Source: AAA164-E04 sp964342825
Lineage (GTDB): Bacteria; Verrucomicrobiota; Verrucomicrobiia; Limisphaerales; AAA164-E04
Reading direction: 5' to 3'
DNA length: 64,000 bases
Assembly: GCA_964342825.1 (NCBI GenBank)
Contig: CAYFHO010000014.1
Coordinates: 1 to 64,000, forward strand
In this document: positions 8,611-17,837 of the stretch, in pieces
Numbering within the stretch: the first letter of the stretch is position 1
How the letters are laid out: every line of letters starts with the position of its first letter
Program-made: the position numbers and the translations under genes
Notes under the pieces: model-generated
Databases searched by the model: none
What the model saw: only the letters and a program-made list of their open reading frames with translations
Told to the model about the DNA's origin: nothing

Positions 8611-9841
8611 TTTGTTTCAACAACGTGTTACTCTGCAGGCAGTTGGCCAACCCTTGATACATTTCCAGCAACTTTGCTTTGGTCGGAGTCTTGCCGGTGT
8701 AGCTGAGAATTCGTTTGGCAAGCGACCCCTGATCTAAAATCATCATCAAAGGCTGATGAAAAATGGATGTTTTCTCGACACTGCATTCAAACACTTTTTG
8801 CCAAAACATGTGCGCAGTAACCTTGCGGTTGTCCCGTAATCCCAACAATTCACAATAATGTGGATCGATCAATTCTGGTTCCTTCGCACCCTGTATCGAA
8901 CGTTGAAACAGCTCAACCAGGAAAGCTTGCGGGTAGTTCACAACTTTGTCCATTCTGGCCTGGTTGGTCCTCAAAATGAACTTCAATCCGTCAACAACCA
9001 ATTGCAGAATAGCCAAGTCAGCCAAAGGGCACTCCTGAGTGTCAATCACGCGTATCTCTATACTACCCCTTGAAAGTCTTGCAATCGCACCCCGCGCATT
9101 GACCCATTCTGCTTCAAAAATTCCATCGTCATCCAAAGGACGAAGACTGGTTGCGATTGGAGTAAAAACTTTGTCGTGATAATCCTTCCAGCTTTCAAAT
9201 ATTTCGGGCACCACTTGACCGGTGATGCATTGAAAACGCCTGGAATTGGTCCGATAAGATTCCAACCGCTGGTCAAGATGCCCTAAAAATTGCCCCTCTT
9301 GAAAAGGTGAGGATGCAGTCAAAACAGGAATGATGGGTATCAGCAATCGAATCGCTGCATGCAAATGAACAAACTCCTCTTCACTACCATAGGGCAAATT
9401 CAAATGAACAGATTGAAGATTACTCCAACCATGCCCCTGACACTTGAAAACCCTGTCAAAGGCTTCGTAGATCTCATGTCCCTCAAAAGGCCAAAGCTGT
9501 GTTTCCATTTGCGGATTCATCCAGGGATGCATTCCTGTAGGAAGTAAACATCGCTGATGCTTATTCAGCCAGGAGTTGGCAATCTGAATTTGTTCATCGA
9601 ACACCGGAACCAGTGAATCCAGCCTGGATGCTGGTTTATTTATTTTGAATTCGAGAACGTGACGGACCAATTCATTGGACCATGTGGATTTCTCAAACTC
9701 AACTTCTGCAGTTGGACCTTGTCCAAAGTGGAAAAGAATTTCATCGGCTGTTGGAGAAATATTGAAGGTGTCACTATCAACGATCATGTATTCGATCTCC
9801 ACACCAAAACGTGAAAAAAGAGGAAAGGAAGTTTTGTTCAC
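8600..9841 (-). CDS. GCS2-type carboxylate-amine ligase (glutamate-cysteine ligase family 2)
   Basis: A 413-residue member of the GCS2 branch of the glutamine-synthetase-like amidoligases. The N-terminal FGVEIEYMIVD motif supplies the metal- and substrate-binding acidic residues. A second conserved block is GSIEIRVIDTQECPLAD. In this family the enzyme couples the gamma-carboxyl of glutamate, or a similar acid, to an amine at the expense of ATP. It is the last gene of a four-gene operon and follows the ATP-grasp ligase by 29 bp. No glutathione synthetase accompanies it, so ordinary glutathione synthesis is unlikely. Translation probably begins at GTG 9841. The real acceptor is unknown; context suggests a second condensation step on the product of the ATP-grasp enzyme. 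Confidence 0.85.
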   Translation of the reverse strand: MNKTSFPLFSRFGVEIEYMIVDSDTFNISPTADEILFHFGQGPTAEVEFEKSTWSNELVRHVLEFKINKPASRLDSLVPVFDEQIQIANSWLNKHQRCLLPTGMHPWMNPQMETQLWPFEGHEIYEAFDRVFKCQGHGWSNLQSVHLNLPYGSEEEFVHLHAAIRLLIPIIPVLTASSPFQEGQFLGHLDQRLESYRTNSRRFQCITGQVVPEIFESWKDYHDKVFTPIATSLRPLDDDGIFEAEWVNARGAIARLSRGSIEIRVIDTQECPLADLAILQLVVDGLKFILRTNQARMDKVVNYPQAFLVELFQRSIQGAKEPELIDPHYCELLGLRDNRKVTAHMFWQKVFECSVEKTSIFHQPLMMILDQGSLAKRILSYTGKTPTKAKLLEMYQGLANCLQSNTLLKQTSR

Positions 9842-9870
9842 TGTCTGCTCAAGATGAAAAATTGGTTATT

Positions 9871-11337
9871 TCAAAGGCGTTCGAGTCGATGAAAGAAAGT
9901 TTCCATCACCCGATCATATAGCGTATGGCGCAGGATTTGGTCTTCGACTCCAGCATCGATACTTGGATTATCATTCACCTCAATCACCACGGGGCGTCCC
10001 CCCACTTCCTTGAGATCCACACCGTAGAGGCCGTTGCCGATTAAATTCGCAGCCTTGACAGCAGTGGCAACCACTTTACGGGGGGCGAGTTCAACAGGTA
10101 GCGTTTCTGAGTCTCCAGAGTAATCCGGTCCGTTTTTATCGCTGGCTTCGTTGTTGTAAATCTGCCAGTGCCCTTTCGCCATAAAATATTTGCATGCAAA
10201 AAGGGGTTTGCGATCCAGCACACCAATACGCCAATCAAAATCTGTCTGCAAATATTCCTGCCCAATCAACATGTCGGATTTGTCGAGCAACTCCTCTGCG
10301 GTTTTAAAGTATTCAGCCTCGGTTTCCACCTTGATGACTCCCAATGAGAATGCGGAATCGGGTTGTTTGAGCACACAAGGCAACCCCAACCTCTGCAGAC
10401 AATCTTTTATATTGTCCTTATGGATCATGACGGTGATCGGCCCAGGAATCCGGTGGCGATGCAGAAGCTCCGCAAGGTAAACTTTATTAGTGCAACGTAC
10501 AATGGAAACCGGATCATCAATCACAATCAGTCCTTCAGCTTCAGCGCGACGAGCAAACCGATAAGTCACATCATTGACAGCCGTTGTTTGTCTGATGAAA
10601 AGGGCGTCATATTCTGCCAGACGTCCATAATCCAGTCGCCCAATTCTTTCAACAGCAATGGAGCACCTTGCCCCCGCATTTACGAAATGCTGCAGCGCCT
10701 TTTCATCCGAAGGTGCGGTTGGGTCTTTTGGATCTGTCAACAAGGCGAGATGGTATCTTGGCTGTTTTCGACGAGATTGTCTGCTGGGTGGTTTGAAGAA
10801 AAATTCATTGGCTGCCGTCTCCATGAAGGCGTGATGTTCAGTTGCTACATCCTTCAAGCTTAAAATATTCAATTGTGTCAAATCCCAATGCCCGTCATCT
10901 CGGCGTTTGAATTGCGCTCGCATCAGAGGGGTGGGAAACAAATTAAAAAACTGCCGGGAAAGCCTGTCATAACGCTTGGCAAGGTTGCGACCGAAATAGA
11001 TGGAAAGCTGGAATTGATTTCCCTGCAACGGTGCAAAAGCTTGTTGTATCAGTTGATCCAAATCCTCGCTGACCACTCTTAGCAATGAACGATTCTGAAT
11101 ATCCTGAACAGTCGAAACGCGTGGTATGGGCCGATGTCCTCGTGCCTCCGCCAAAAGCCCCACGTAATAACCGAGACTTTGATACCGATAGGAACGACAC
11201 ATGTGAAAAACCTTGCAATGACGTACGTCTGCCCATTTGGGATTCGACAAATAATCCCGGGCACTCACGATCTCGACATCGTCCAGTTTCCAATTCCAAT
11301 GTTTTGGATGGTCCAACACCAATAGTTTGGTAGGCAT
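9871..11337 (-). CDS. RimK-family ATP-grasp ligase with RimK-like N-terminal domain
   Basis: A 488-residue protein. The first roughly 150 residues resemble the RLAN domain (RimK-like ATP-grasp N-terminal), and residues about 200-488 form an ATP-grasp fold. Visible features are the nucleotide-binding PCVLKQPDSAFSLGV loop, the QEYLQTDFDWRIGVLD strand and the C-terminal metal-binding VIEVNDNPSIDAG. RimK-type enzymes add glutamate or other amino acids to peptides or small acids through acyl-phosphate intermediates. It lies 9 bp downstream of the cysteine peptidase and 29 bp upstream of the GCS2 ligase, so it is certainly cotranscribed with them. Surveys of amidoligase families have noted RLAN ATP-grasp genes beside GCS2 and peptidase genes, but I know of no characterised product for the set. 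The substrate is unknown. Confidence 0.87.
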   Translation of the reverse strand: MPTKLLVLDHPKHWNWKLDDVEIVSARDYLSNPKWADVRHCKVFHMCRSYRYQSLGYYVGLLAEARGHRPIPRVSTVQDIQNRSLLRVVSEDLDQLIQQAFAPLQGNQFQLSIYFGRNLAKRYDRLSRQFFNLFPTPLMRAQFKRRDDGHWDLTQLNILSLKDVATEHHAFMETAANEFFFKPPSRQSRRKQPRYHLALLTDPKDPTAPSDEKALQHFVNAGARCSIAVERIGRLDYGRLAEYDALFIRQTTAVNDVTYRFARRAEAEGLIVIDDPVSIVRCTNKVYLAELLHRHRIPGPITVMIHKDNIKDCLQRLGLPCVLKQPDSAFSLGVIKVETEAEYFKTAEELLDKSDMLIGQEYLQTDFDWRIGVLDRKPLFACKYFMAKGHWQIYNNEASDKNGPDYSGDSETLPVELAPRKVVATAVKAANLIGNGLYGVDLKEVGGRPVVIEVNDNPSIDAGVEDQILRHTLYDRVMETFFHRLERL

Positions 11338-11346
11338 AAATTTGTG

Positions 11347-12087
11347 TTAATGATGGGGATAGATGTGCAGCAGATTTCCATCGTATGTCAGCACACCTAA
11401 AAGTATGGCATTGATGAGCCGGTCAAGCTCGACATGATAATATCCGGCCTGACTGACCGGGTGATCGCGGTAAGGATCGGCAACTTTAACAAGCCGAGAT
11501 TTACGATCGTAACCGCAGAGCGTCACAAAGTGACCACAGGGATCACCTCGTAAATCATCCTCGGCGTTGGATGAGGGTATTTCTCTGGAAGCTCCATACA
11601 GAAAAGTGGAACTCAACCCTACGATGAGAGGAAACTGACCCTGTAACAGATTTCGAATCAATCGCCCACTTAACACACCAAATCGAATTTCCCCTCCCTG
11701 ATTCAAATAGGAAAGGTAAGAGGCAGCAGCGGTTCGACGTTTTTCATCTGGTCGATGCTCCACTTGAAAAGCCAATTTTTCCTTAAGCCCTTCTTTGGGT
11801 TTGCCATTGTGAAACCATGTGGGATCAAAAATCCTGAGATTGAAGGTCCAAACCTTGGAGCGGTATCCACGTTTGAGAGCGTGAAGCCCCAGTTGCACTG
11901 CCAGCGTACCTCCGTTTTCCAATTCCGGAATTTCGCGAACAACCCGATCCAGAGGAATATCGTCTCCGTAAAAGTGATAGATCGAATGCAGACAGGTCGG
12001 CCCGCAGGATGTATCGTTGGGCTGTTGCTGGAGCTGAACATCCAGTTGAAACTGATCCAGATCGACTGGCGAATGCGAGTTACTCAC
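11347..12087 (-). CDS. C39-like cysteine peptidase
   Basis: A 246-residue papain-fold peptidase of the C39_2 type. The catalytic Cys28 sits in NDTSCGPTCLHS, preceded by a Gln-rich stretch that can supply the oxyanion-hole Gln. His186 (GHFVTLCGYD) and Asp204 (VADPY) complete the triad. The spacing resembles the double-glycine leader peptidases of bacteriocin exporters, but here there is no ABC transporter fused to it and no signal peptide, so it acts in the cytoplasm. It starts with GTG at 12087, 36 bp after the GNAT-nitrilase gene, and is followed 9 bp later by the ATP-grasp ligase. A role in trimming or releasing a peptide or amide made by the neighbouring ligases is an inference from the operon. 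Confidence 0.85.
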   Translation of the reverse strand: MSNSHSPVDLDQFQLDVQLQQQPNDTSCGPTCLHSIYHFYGDDIPLDRVVREIPELENGGTLAVQLGLHALKRGYRSKVWTFNLRIFDPTWFHNGKPKEGLKEKLAFQVEHRPDEKRRTAAASYLSYLNQGGEIRFGVLSGRLIRNLLQGQFPLIVGLSSTFLYGASREIPSSNAEDDLRGDPCGHFVTLCGYDRKSRLVKVADPYRDHPVSQAGYYHVELDRLINAILLGVLTYDGNLLHIYPHH

Positions 12088-12123
12088 CTTCTGAAATGTA
12101 AAAATGGATTCCCAATTCTTCCA

Positions 12124-13707
12124 TCAACTTTCGAATTTGGGTTGTTCTCCCAGCGGACCTTCGCTCGGTGAATTCGAGTCTGATGTCCATTGCTGGAAGT
12201 TGTGACGAGGCACAAACAGGTCGGGCCGCCTGTCCAAATGCGGAGTCACTGTTCCCGAATGTCGTGCTTCATGTAAATCATCCAAGTCGAGATCACATAC
12301 CAAAATCGTTTCCTCATTGGAATCCGCCTCTGCGGCAATCCCGTCTCTGGCAAAAGCAAAATCGCAGGGTGTCAAAACGGCAGCCTGTCCATACTGGACA
12401 TCCATGTTGACCACATCAGGCAGATTTCCCACATTTCCTGCCATGGCAACATAAACCTGATTTTCAATGGCTCGAGCCTGGGCGCAATATCGAACCCTCA
12501 TATATCCCTGTCGATTATCGGTGCAGAACGGAACAAAAATAATCTCCGCACCCTGATCAGCCAGGTAGCGAGCTGCCTCCGGGAATTCGATGTCGTAACA
12601 AATCAGAACCCCAATTTTTCCGACCGGAGTCTCGATGGGCGCCAGATGATTTCCGCCGGCAATCCCCCACCACTTACGTTCATTGGGAGTGATATGAAGT
12701 TTTGGTTGTTCAACCACGCGTCCGGTTGGCAGGCATACATGACTGATATTCAGAATGTTTCCACCCTGTTTGACCGGATGACTTCCGGAGATGATGGTGA
12801 GATCATACCGCTTTGCCAGGGACTGCATCAATTTGACAAAAGGTTTGGTGTAGCGAGTCAGTTCACGGATTCCCTCACGGGGTGTCAAAGTGCTGGTCTG
12901 TGATAACAGTTGAACCGAAAACAGCTCTGGCATCAGAAGAAAATCACTTCCGTAATCCCCCGCAATATCAACAAAATAGGTCACCTGCCTTGCAAAATCG
13001 TCGAACGATTCCACTTTACGCATCTGATATTGAACACAGGATATACGCACTTTCCGAGCTCCGGCGGGTTTGGCTTTAAACTTCGGATTAAGCCATTCGA
13101 TCAGACTTGCGTAGTTGCAGCTCTTGGCATCTGGAAGGTAATTGGGGAGCACTCCTCTGAGGATGAAGCCCTGCTTTAACTGAAATGATAAAACAGGATC
13201 ATTGATTTCACCCTGCACCACTCGCTGTGCATATTCTTCCGCGGAAATGGAATCCCGGTATTCGTTATATTTCACCAATCGCCCTCCAGCCAAAATCCGC
13301 CGTAAATTGAGACGTTGGCATAGCTTTCTTCTGGCCTCGTAAAGGGCTGAACCAACACCCATGCGCTGGCAATTGGGATCCACGTAGACATCACCTCCGT
13401 ACAGAGTATCCCCTTCAGGATTATGGTTATTGAAATAACCACTGTCGGTAATACCAGCCCAGGTATGCAATCGATGTGGATCGCGAGAAAGGTCAACAAT
13501 CAAGGTGGCTACAGCCCCCACGATGCGTCCTTCATAAATGGCCACCAGTTGCCCCTCCGGAAAGACTCGCAAATGGCTGCGCAGATGAGATTCACCCCAG
13601 ATGACATTTTCCAGAGCCATCGCTGGGTAAGCTTTTTTGTTCAGTTCCACCAGAGATGGAATATCATTGACGTTTGCCTGACGAATACGAAGGCGTGGTT
13701 TGATCAT
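12124..13707 (-). CDS. GNAT acetyltransferase fused to nitrilase-superfamily hydrolase
   Basis: A 527-residue two-domain protein. Residues about 5-200 are a GNAT acyltransferase with an acetyl-CoA-binding motif (NCQRMGVGSALYEA, 112-125). Residues about 218-505 are a carbon-nitrogen hydrolase with the full Glu-Lys-Cys triad: Glu261 (LMPELF), Lys336 (EQPKLH) and Cys370 (VLICYDIEFPEAA). Nitrilase-superfamily enzymes hydrolyse or transfer amides, while GNAT domains acylate amines. The fusion is known from many bacteria but is not functionally settled. It is the first gene of the four-gene operon with a peptidase and two amide ligases. The start at 13707 is the only Met before the GNAT strand. Confidence 0.9.
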   Translation of the reverse strand: MIKPRLRIRQANVNDIPSLVELNKKAYPAMALENVIWGESHLRSHLRVFPEGQLVAIYEGRIVGAVATLIVDLSRDPHRLHTWAGITDSGYFNNHNPEGDTLYGGDVYVDPNCQRMGVGSALYEARRKLCQRLNLRRILAGGRLVKYNEYRDSISAEEYAQRVVQGEINDPVLSFQLKQGFILRGVLPNYLPDAKSCNYASLIEWLNPKFKAKPAGARKVRISCVQYQMRKVESFDDFARQVTYFVDIAGDYGSDFLLMPELFSVQLLSQTSTLTPREGIRELTRYTKPFVKLMQSLAKRYDLTIISGSHPVKQGGNILNISHVCLPTGRVVEQPKLHITPNERKWWGIAGGNHLAPIETPVGKIGVLICYDIEFPEAARYLADQGAEIIFVPFCTDNRQGYMRVRYCAQARAIENQVYVAMAGNVGNLPDVVNMDVQYGQAAVLTPCDFAFARDGIAAEADSNEETILVCDLDLDDLHEARHSGTVTPHLDRRPDLFVPRHNFQQWTSDSNSPSEGPLGEQPKFES

Positions 13708-13884
13708 GTAAAAAGCGTCACCAAAGCGACGTGGTAAGTTGGATAAGTGCAGACTTGTGAGAGCATCTCTTTAATTGGAAATCAAAATCTGCCTTTCCCC
13801 AAAAAAAGCAAGAGGAAAAATGTTAGTCTGGATTTTTTCTTGAGCCTCAACTTGTCCGCTCAATCAGGCAAGGGAGCCTCCTCC

Positions 13885-14514
13885 TTAAATTCCACCGCCA
13901 ATTGCGAGATCCAATGCCCCACCAAGCTGCCTGGCCGCAAAGTGAACATTACGCTGGAACGTCAAAAGTTTGGGAATGACCAGAGGACGCTTGAGGATGT
14001 GAAACAACAGGGCTCCAAATCGCATGCCTCCCTCTTCAGTCATAAACAAATTGAAATCAATGGGTAAGGTATCTTCAAAACCGTCCGAAATGACACGAAA
14101 GGATAAAACAGGAATGCCCTGCCGTTTTGCGACTGTCCGAATACTTGCAGATTCCATGTCGACAGCATCCGCACCGGTTTGCCGCCTTAAGGACGCCTTT
14201 TCCTGTGGAGTTATCAAAACTCTGGGAGCCGAGTGGATGGTTCCGTGGACCAGGTTCTTGAGTGAAGTCAGGTTCAGCTTGTGTTTGATTTGATCAGGGT
14301 TATCCATGACCACCTGACCACATTTCAACGCCGGGTTGAGCCCACCCGCAAATCCCGCTGCAATAATTATCTCAGGCTTCGTTTGGTATAGGGATTCTTC
14401 CAGGCAAGCGGTGGCCGCTTTGGCCCCCATACCTGTCACGATGGATCTGACTTTTGAACGCGATCGGAAATACTGCTTCTCCTGGGGAACAGCAAAGCAG
14501 ACCAGAATGTTCAT
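13885..14514 (-). CDS. hpnG: Hopanoid-associated phosphorylase HpnG (nucleosidase fold)
   Basis: A 209-residue phosphorylase/nucleosidase-fold protein. The phosphate and substrate motifs are visible as IIAAGFAGGL (about residues 50-59) and DAVDMESASI, the latter matching the VDMES block of MTA/SAH nucleosidases. It lies 62 bp downstream of the squalene-hopene cyclase on the same strand. That context identifies it as HpnG, which cleaves adenine from adenosylhopane to give ribosylhopane. The partner HpnH, a radical SAM enzyme that attaches the adenosyl group, is not in the window. Without that context it could be read as a general nucleosidase. The protein is shorter than typical MTAN, as expected for HpnG. 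Confidence 0.8.
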   Translation of the reverse strand: MNILVCFAVPQEKQYFRSRSKVRSIVTGMGAKAATACLEESLYQTKPEIIIAAGFAGGLNPALKCGQVVMDNPDQIKHKLNLTSLKNLVHGTIHSAPRVLITPQEKASLRRQTGADAVDMESASIRTVAKRQGIPVLSFRVISDGFEDTLPIDFNLFMTEEGGMRFGALLFHILKRPLVIPKLLTFQRNVHFAARQLGGALDLAIGGGI

Positions 14515-14576
14515 TGTTGCGTGGGTTTTTTATGCGTTGGTGGAAGTCATTAACCCATTAAAAGCGTGAACCCCGG

Positions 14577-16562
14577 CTATTCACCTGCGTCAGATTTTGC
14601 CAAATCCTGATAGGTTGCCAGTGCCAGCAACGGCCAGGAATTACGGTACATGTCATATCTGAGGTAGAACACCAAAGGGAATCCGGTGCCGGTGGTTTCC
14701 AGTTCATGCCAGGAACCATCCTCAGACTGATGATCGATGAGGTATTGGATACCTCGCTGCAGACTTGGCAAATTGGGATCGCCAAAAGCGCACAATCCCA
14801 TCACGGCCCAGGCAGTTTGCGATGCCGTGCTGGGCCCCTGCCCCTTAAATACGGGATCTTCATAGCTGTTGCAACGCTCTCCCCAACCTCCGTCTTTCTG
14901 TTGAACACTTTCGAGCCAATTTTTCGATTTCTGCAACCAGGGTTGAGTCATATCGACATTCAAAGCTTTCAATCCTCGGAGAGCCAACCATGTTCCATAA
15001 ATGTAATTCACCCCCCAACGTCCATACCAGGAACCATCTTCCTCCTGCTGGGATCTCAGGTATTTCAGTCCGAGTGCCACTTGCGGATGCTCAAGCGTCA
15101 AACCTTCGACCCCTAAAAGCTCAAGAATGCGTGCGGTAATATCTGCACATTCGGGGTCCAGCATGGCGTTATGATCGGCGAAGGGCACTTTTTCCATGAT
15201 GCTCTTGGTGCAATCTTTGTCGAATGCGGCCCATCCCCCGTCCTTGCATTGAAAGGTCATGAGCCATTCCATTCCACGTTTGAAGCATGCTTTTTGTGCC
15301 TTCACATCACTGGCCTGCATGCGTCTGAGCGCAAGCAAAACCATCGCGGAATCATCCACATCGGGATTCCATTTATTCTCATGCTCAAAGGCCCATCCAC
15401 TCGGTTCAACATCTGTGTCGTTTTTGTATTTCCAGTCACCTCTGAAACGGATTTCCTTGGAAACCAAATAATCGGCAGCCTTTCTCATTTTGGGGTGATC
15501 AGCCGAGACCCCGGATGCACCCAAAGCTGCGGAAGCGATAGCAGTGTCCCAAACAGGTGAGAGACAGGGCTCAATGCGAACTTCAGTTTCCGTTTCGTGC
15601 TCAAGTTTTTTCAACTCACGCTCGGCTCGAATCACTTGTGGATGATCATCTTCATAACCCATCGCTTTCATGGCGATGAGCGAGTTCAACATGGATGGCC
15701 AGATCGCCCCCAGACCATCAGCCCCCTCAAACCGTTCCAACATCCAGTCTTCATTTTTCCTCAATGCCTGTTTTCGGAATGGATGGATCCCCCACTGGGC
15801 AAATTTCTCGGCCAATTTGTTCACCTTATCAACTGCCAGAAAGAAATTTCGCCAGGAAAAAATGCCCGGATCGCGCGGTAGCCGAAGGTCGCGCTCGTGA
15901 AATCCATCAGGGTATAATTCGTCAATGGTGATGGTCTTGGGAACCTTTCGGGTGGGTTTGTAGTGGTTGATGATGGAAAGCGGCACAATCATGCTGCGTG
16001 TCCAGTTGCTCATCTCATGAAAATTCACATGAAACCACTTTCCAATGAGTATGACTTCACAAGGAATGGTTGGTACATACTTCCACGGAAACAGCCCCAA
16101 AAGGGCAAGGTAAAGTTTGGAGAAAGTGTTCATTCTGGGCACGCCACCAAGGTTCAAGGCAACGGACCGGGCTTTCAGCATTCTTTGATCCGTTTCGGGA
16201 ACACCTGCCAGTTTGAGTGCCAGATAGGATTTGATGGTGGCATTGACTTCTGCAGGACCTCCATAATAAATATTCCAACCACCTTCCGGCAGTTGAAGGG
16301 ATAAAAGGTGATTGATCGCCTTGCGCTGCCAAACCTCATCCACTTTCCCATCCCAATGCTTAAAGCAAACAGTATCAGCTACCAAGGTACAATCGATATG
16401 CAATTCCCCCTGCCAATAACCGTCGGGCAGTTGTGCGTTGAACAGAAACTCCTGCGAACGCTTGATAGTGTTCAAAAAGTCCTCCTTGTTCAATGGCGCA
16501 AACGGATTTGCGGACGTTGAATCCAAGGTTTTTTTCGATTTTTTAGACTGGGAAATGCTCAT
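14577..16562 (-). CDS. shc: Squalene-hopene cyclase
   Basis: A 661-residue prenyltransferase-fold terpene cyclase of normal length. The catalytic acid motif DVDD is at residues 401-404, followed by SAM. Several QW repeats are visible, for example QLPEGGWNIYYGG, QEEDGSWYGRWG, QQKDGGWGE and QSEDGSWHE. It folds squalene into hopene, a bacterial sterol surrogate, at the inner face of the cytoplasmic membrane as a monotopic membrane protein. The downstream gene (hpnG) continues hopanoid side-chain synthesis. Its promoter must lie in the 147-bp divergent gap shared with the glycosyltransferase operon. No squalene synthase genes (hpnCDE) are in the window. Confidence 0.96.
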   Translation of the reverse strand: MSISQSKKSKKTLDSTSANPFAPLNKEDFLNTIKRSQEFLFNAQLPDGYWQGELHIDCTLVADTVCFKHWDGKVDEVWQRKAINHLLSLQLPEGGWNIYYGGPAEVNATIKSYLALKLAGVPETDQRMLKARSVALNLGGVPRMNTFSKLYLALLGLFPWKYVPTIPCEVILIGKWFHVNFHEMSNWTRSMIVPLSIINHYKPTRKVPKTITIDELYPDGFHERDLRLPRDPGIFSWRNFFLAVDKVNKLAEKFAQWGIHPFRKQALRKNEDWMLERFEGADGLGAIWPSMLNSLIAMKAMGYEDDHPQVIRAERELKKLEHETETEVRIEPCLSPVWDTAIASAALGASGVSADHPKMRKAADYLVSKEIRFRGDWKYKNDTDVEPSGWAFEHENKWNPDVDDSAMVLLALRRMQASDVKAQKACFKRGMEWLMTFQCKDGGWAAFDKDCTKSIMEKVPFADHNAMLDPECADITARILELLGVEGLTLEHPQVALGLKYLRSQQEEDGSWYGRWGVNYIYGTWLALRGLKALNVDMTQPWLQKSKNWLESVQQKDGGWGERCNSYEDPVFKGQGPSTASQTAWAVMGLCAFGDPNLPSLQRGIQYLIDHQSEDGSWHELETTGTGFPLVFYLRYDMYRNSWPLLALATYQDLAKSDAGE

Positions 16563-16709
16563 CCTGAATTAGCCCATCAGAGTGTAATCTTGCCCTTGGG
16601 GTGTAAAGGGTTAAATTCGCCTCTCGATCATTTAGAGGATTGTAGATACGGTTACCAGACGAAGATCCTGATCAATCAAGTAAAAATCAGTCATGAATCA
16701 GGTAACAGA

Positions 16710-17837
16710 ATGATAATGCAGAGGAAGCTGAGATTTTTAATGCTCAACTGGCGTGACCCGGAAAACCCCGCATCAGGGGGTGCTGAAAGGGTTTCACTGG
16801 CCTATCTGAGTGCCCTCTTTCAAAGAGGCCACGATGTCTGGTGGTTCGCCAACTCTTTCCCCGGGTGCAAGGATCAATCTGAAATGGAAGGTGTCCAGAT
16901 CGTGAGAGGCGGAGGAATGGGATCATCCATCCTGTCTGCCAATCGCTGGTATCAATCTCAAGCACCATTTGACCTCGTGATTGACCAACACCACGGGATT
17001 CCCTGGTTCGCCCCCTGGTGGACTCAAACTCAATGCGTATCATACATCCACGAAGTGCTTGGGCCAATTTGGTCCTCCTTTTATCGGTGGCCACTGGATC
17101 AGGTCGGTCGCATCCAGGAACGATGGACTCATTGGCTTTATCGAAAAACTCCCTTTTGGACGGCGTGTCAGGAAACTGAAATCATGTTGCGTCACCACGG
17201 AATCGAATCGATTAAAAGGATCCCTTACGGTGTCCACACCCAGGCACTCCCCGAACTGCCGGAGAAGGAAATTACGTCACCTCTCAAATTGGTCGTCGTC
17301 TCTAGGCTTGCGCCGAATAAAAGAATCGATCACGCCATTCAATCCGTCCGATGCCTAAAAGACCGGCAGATCGATGTCAAACTCAGCATCATCGGAACCG
17401 GTGAAACACTCCCCCAACTCAAAGAACAAACCAGTCAGCTGGGATTGAAAGATCATGTCGATTTTACCGGACACTTGGACGAAGCTCGGAAGGATCAATC
17501 GCTGAAAGAAGCGCACATACTTTTACACACTTCTATTCGCGAAGGATGGGGTTTGAATGTGATTGAGGCCAATGCCATGGGAACGCCTTCAGTGGTTTAC
17601 CCTGTTGCAGGATTAACAGAGTCCACTCTGCACGATCAAACAGGAAGAGTTTCCAAAGAAGAAACGCCGGAATCTTTGGCTGAGGAGATGGAATTCATCA
17701 TCCAACACCCTGGGCTCTACCAAGATTACAGAACCAATGCCTGGAATCGATCCAAGGAATTCCATTGGAGCTACATCCTGCCAAAGGCGTGTGACTGGCT
17801 GGAATCAATGGCACAGGGAGGACCACCCCAAGCATGA
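16710..17837 (+). CDS. GT4-type glycosyltransferase
   Basis: A 375-residue GT-B glycosyltransferase. The N-terminal domain has GGAERVSLAYL after the first strand, an acceptor-side loop. The C-terminal domain has VVVSRLAPNKRIDHAI and the E-x7-E donor site REGWGLNVIEANAMGTPSVV, typical of GT4. The Met at 16710 is preferred because an AGGTAA element lies just upstream and the conserved first strand (RKLRFLMLNW) starts directly after it; an in-frame start 120 bp upstream adds unrelated sequence. The next gene overlaps by 4 bp. The pair is divergent from shc-hpnG, so it may glycosylate a hopanoid or another polyisoprenoid lipid. That is an inference, and cell-envelope polysaccharide is equally possible. 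Confidence 0.85.
   Translation: MIMQRKLRFLMLNWRDPENPASGGAERVSLAYLSALFQRGHDVWWFANSFPGCKDQSEMEGVQIVRGGGMGSSILSANRWYQSQAPFDLVIDQHHGIPWFAPWWTQTQCVSYIHEVLGPIWSSFYRWPLDQVGRIQERWTHWLYRKTPFWTACQETEIMLRHHGIESIKRIPYGVHTQALPELPEKEITSPLKLVVVSRLAPNKRIDHAIQSVRCLKDRQIDVKLSIIGTGETLPQLKEQTSQLGLKDHVDFTGHLDEARKDQSLKEAHILLHTSIREGWGLNVIEANAMGTPSVVYPVAGLTESTLHDQTGRVSKEETPESLAEEMEFIIQHPGLYQDYRTNAWNRSKEFHWSYILPKACDWLESMAQGGPPQA

Noticed and set aside
8600..9841. GCS2 gene as a glutathione-pathway gshA
   Set aside because: No gshB nearby, and the operon partners point to a different product.
10363..10863. 166-codon frame antisense to the ATP-grasp ligase
   Set aside because: Fully covered by the conserved ligase on the other strand and without recognisable motifs.
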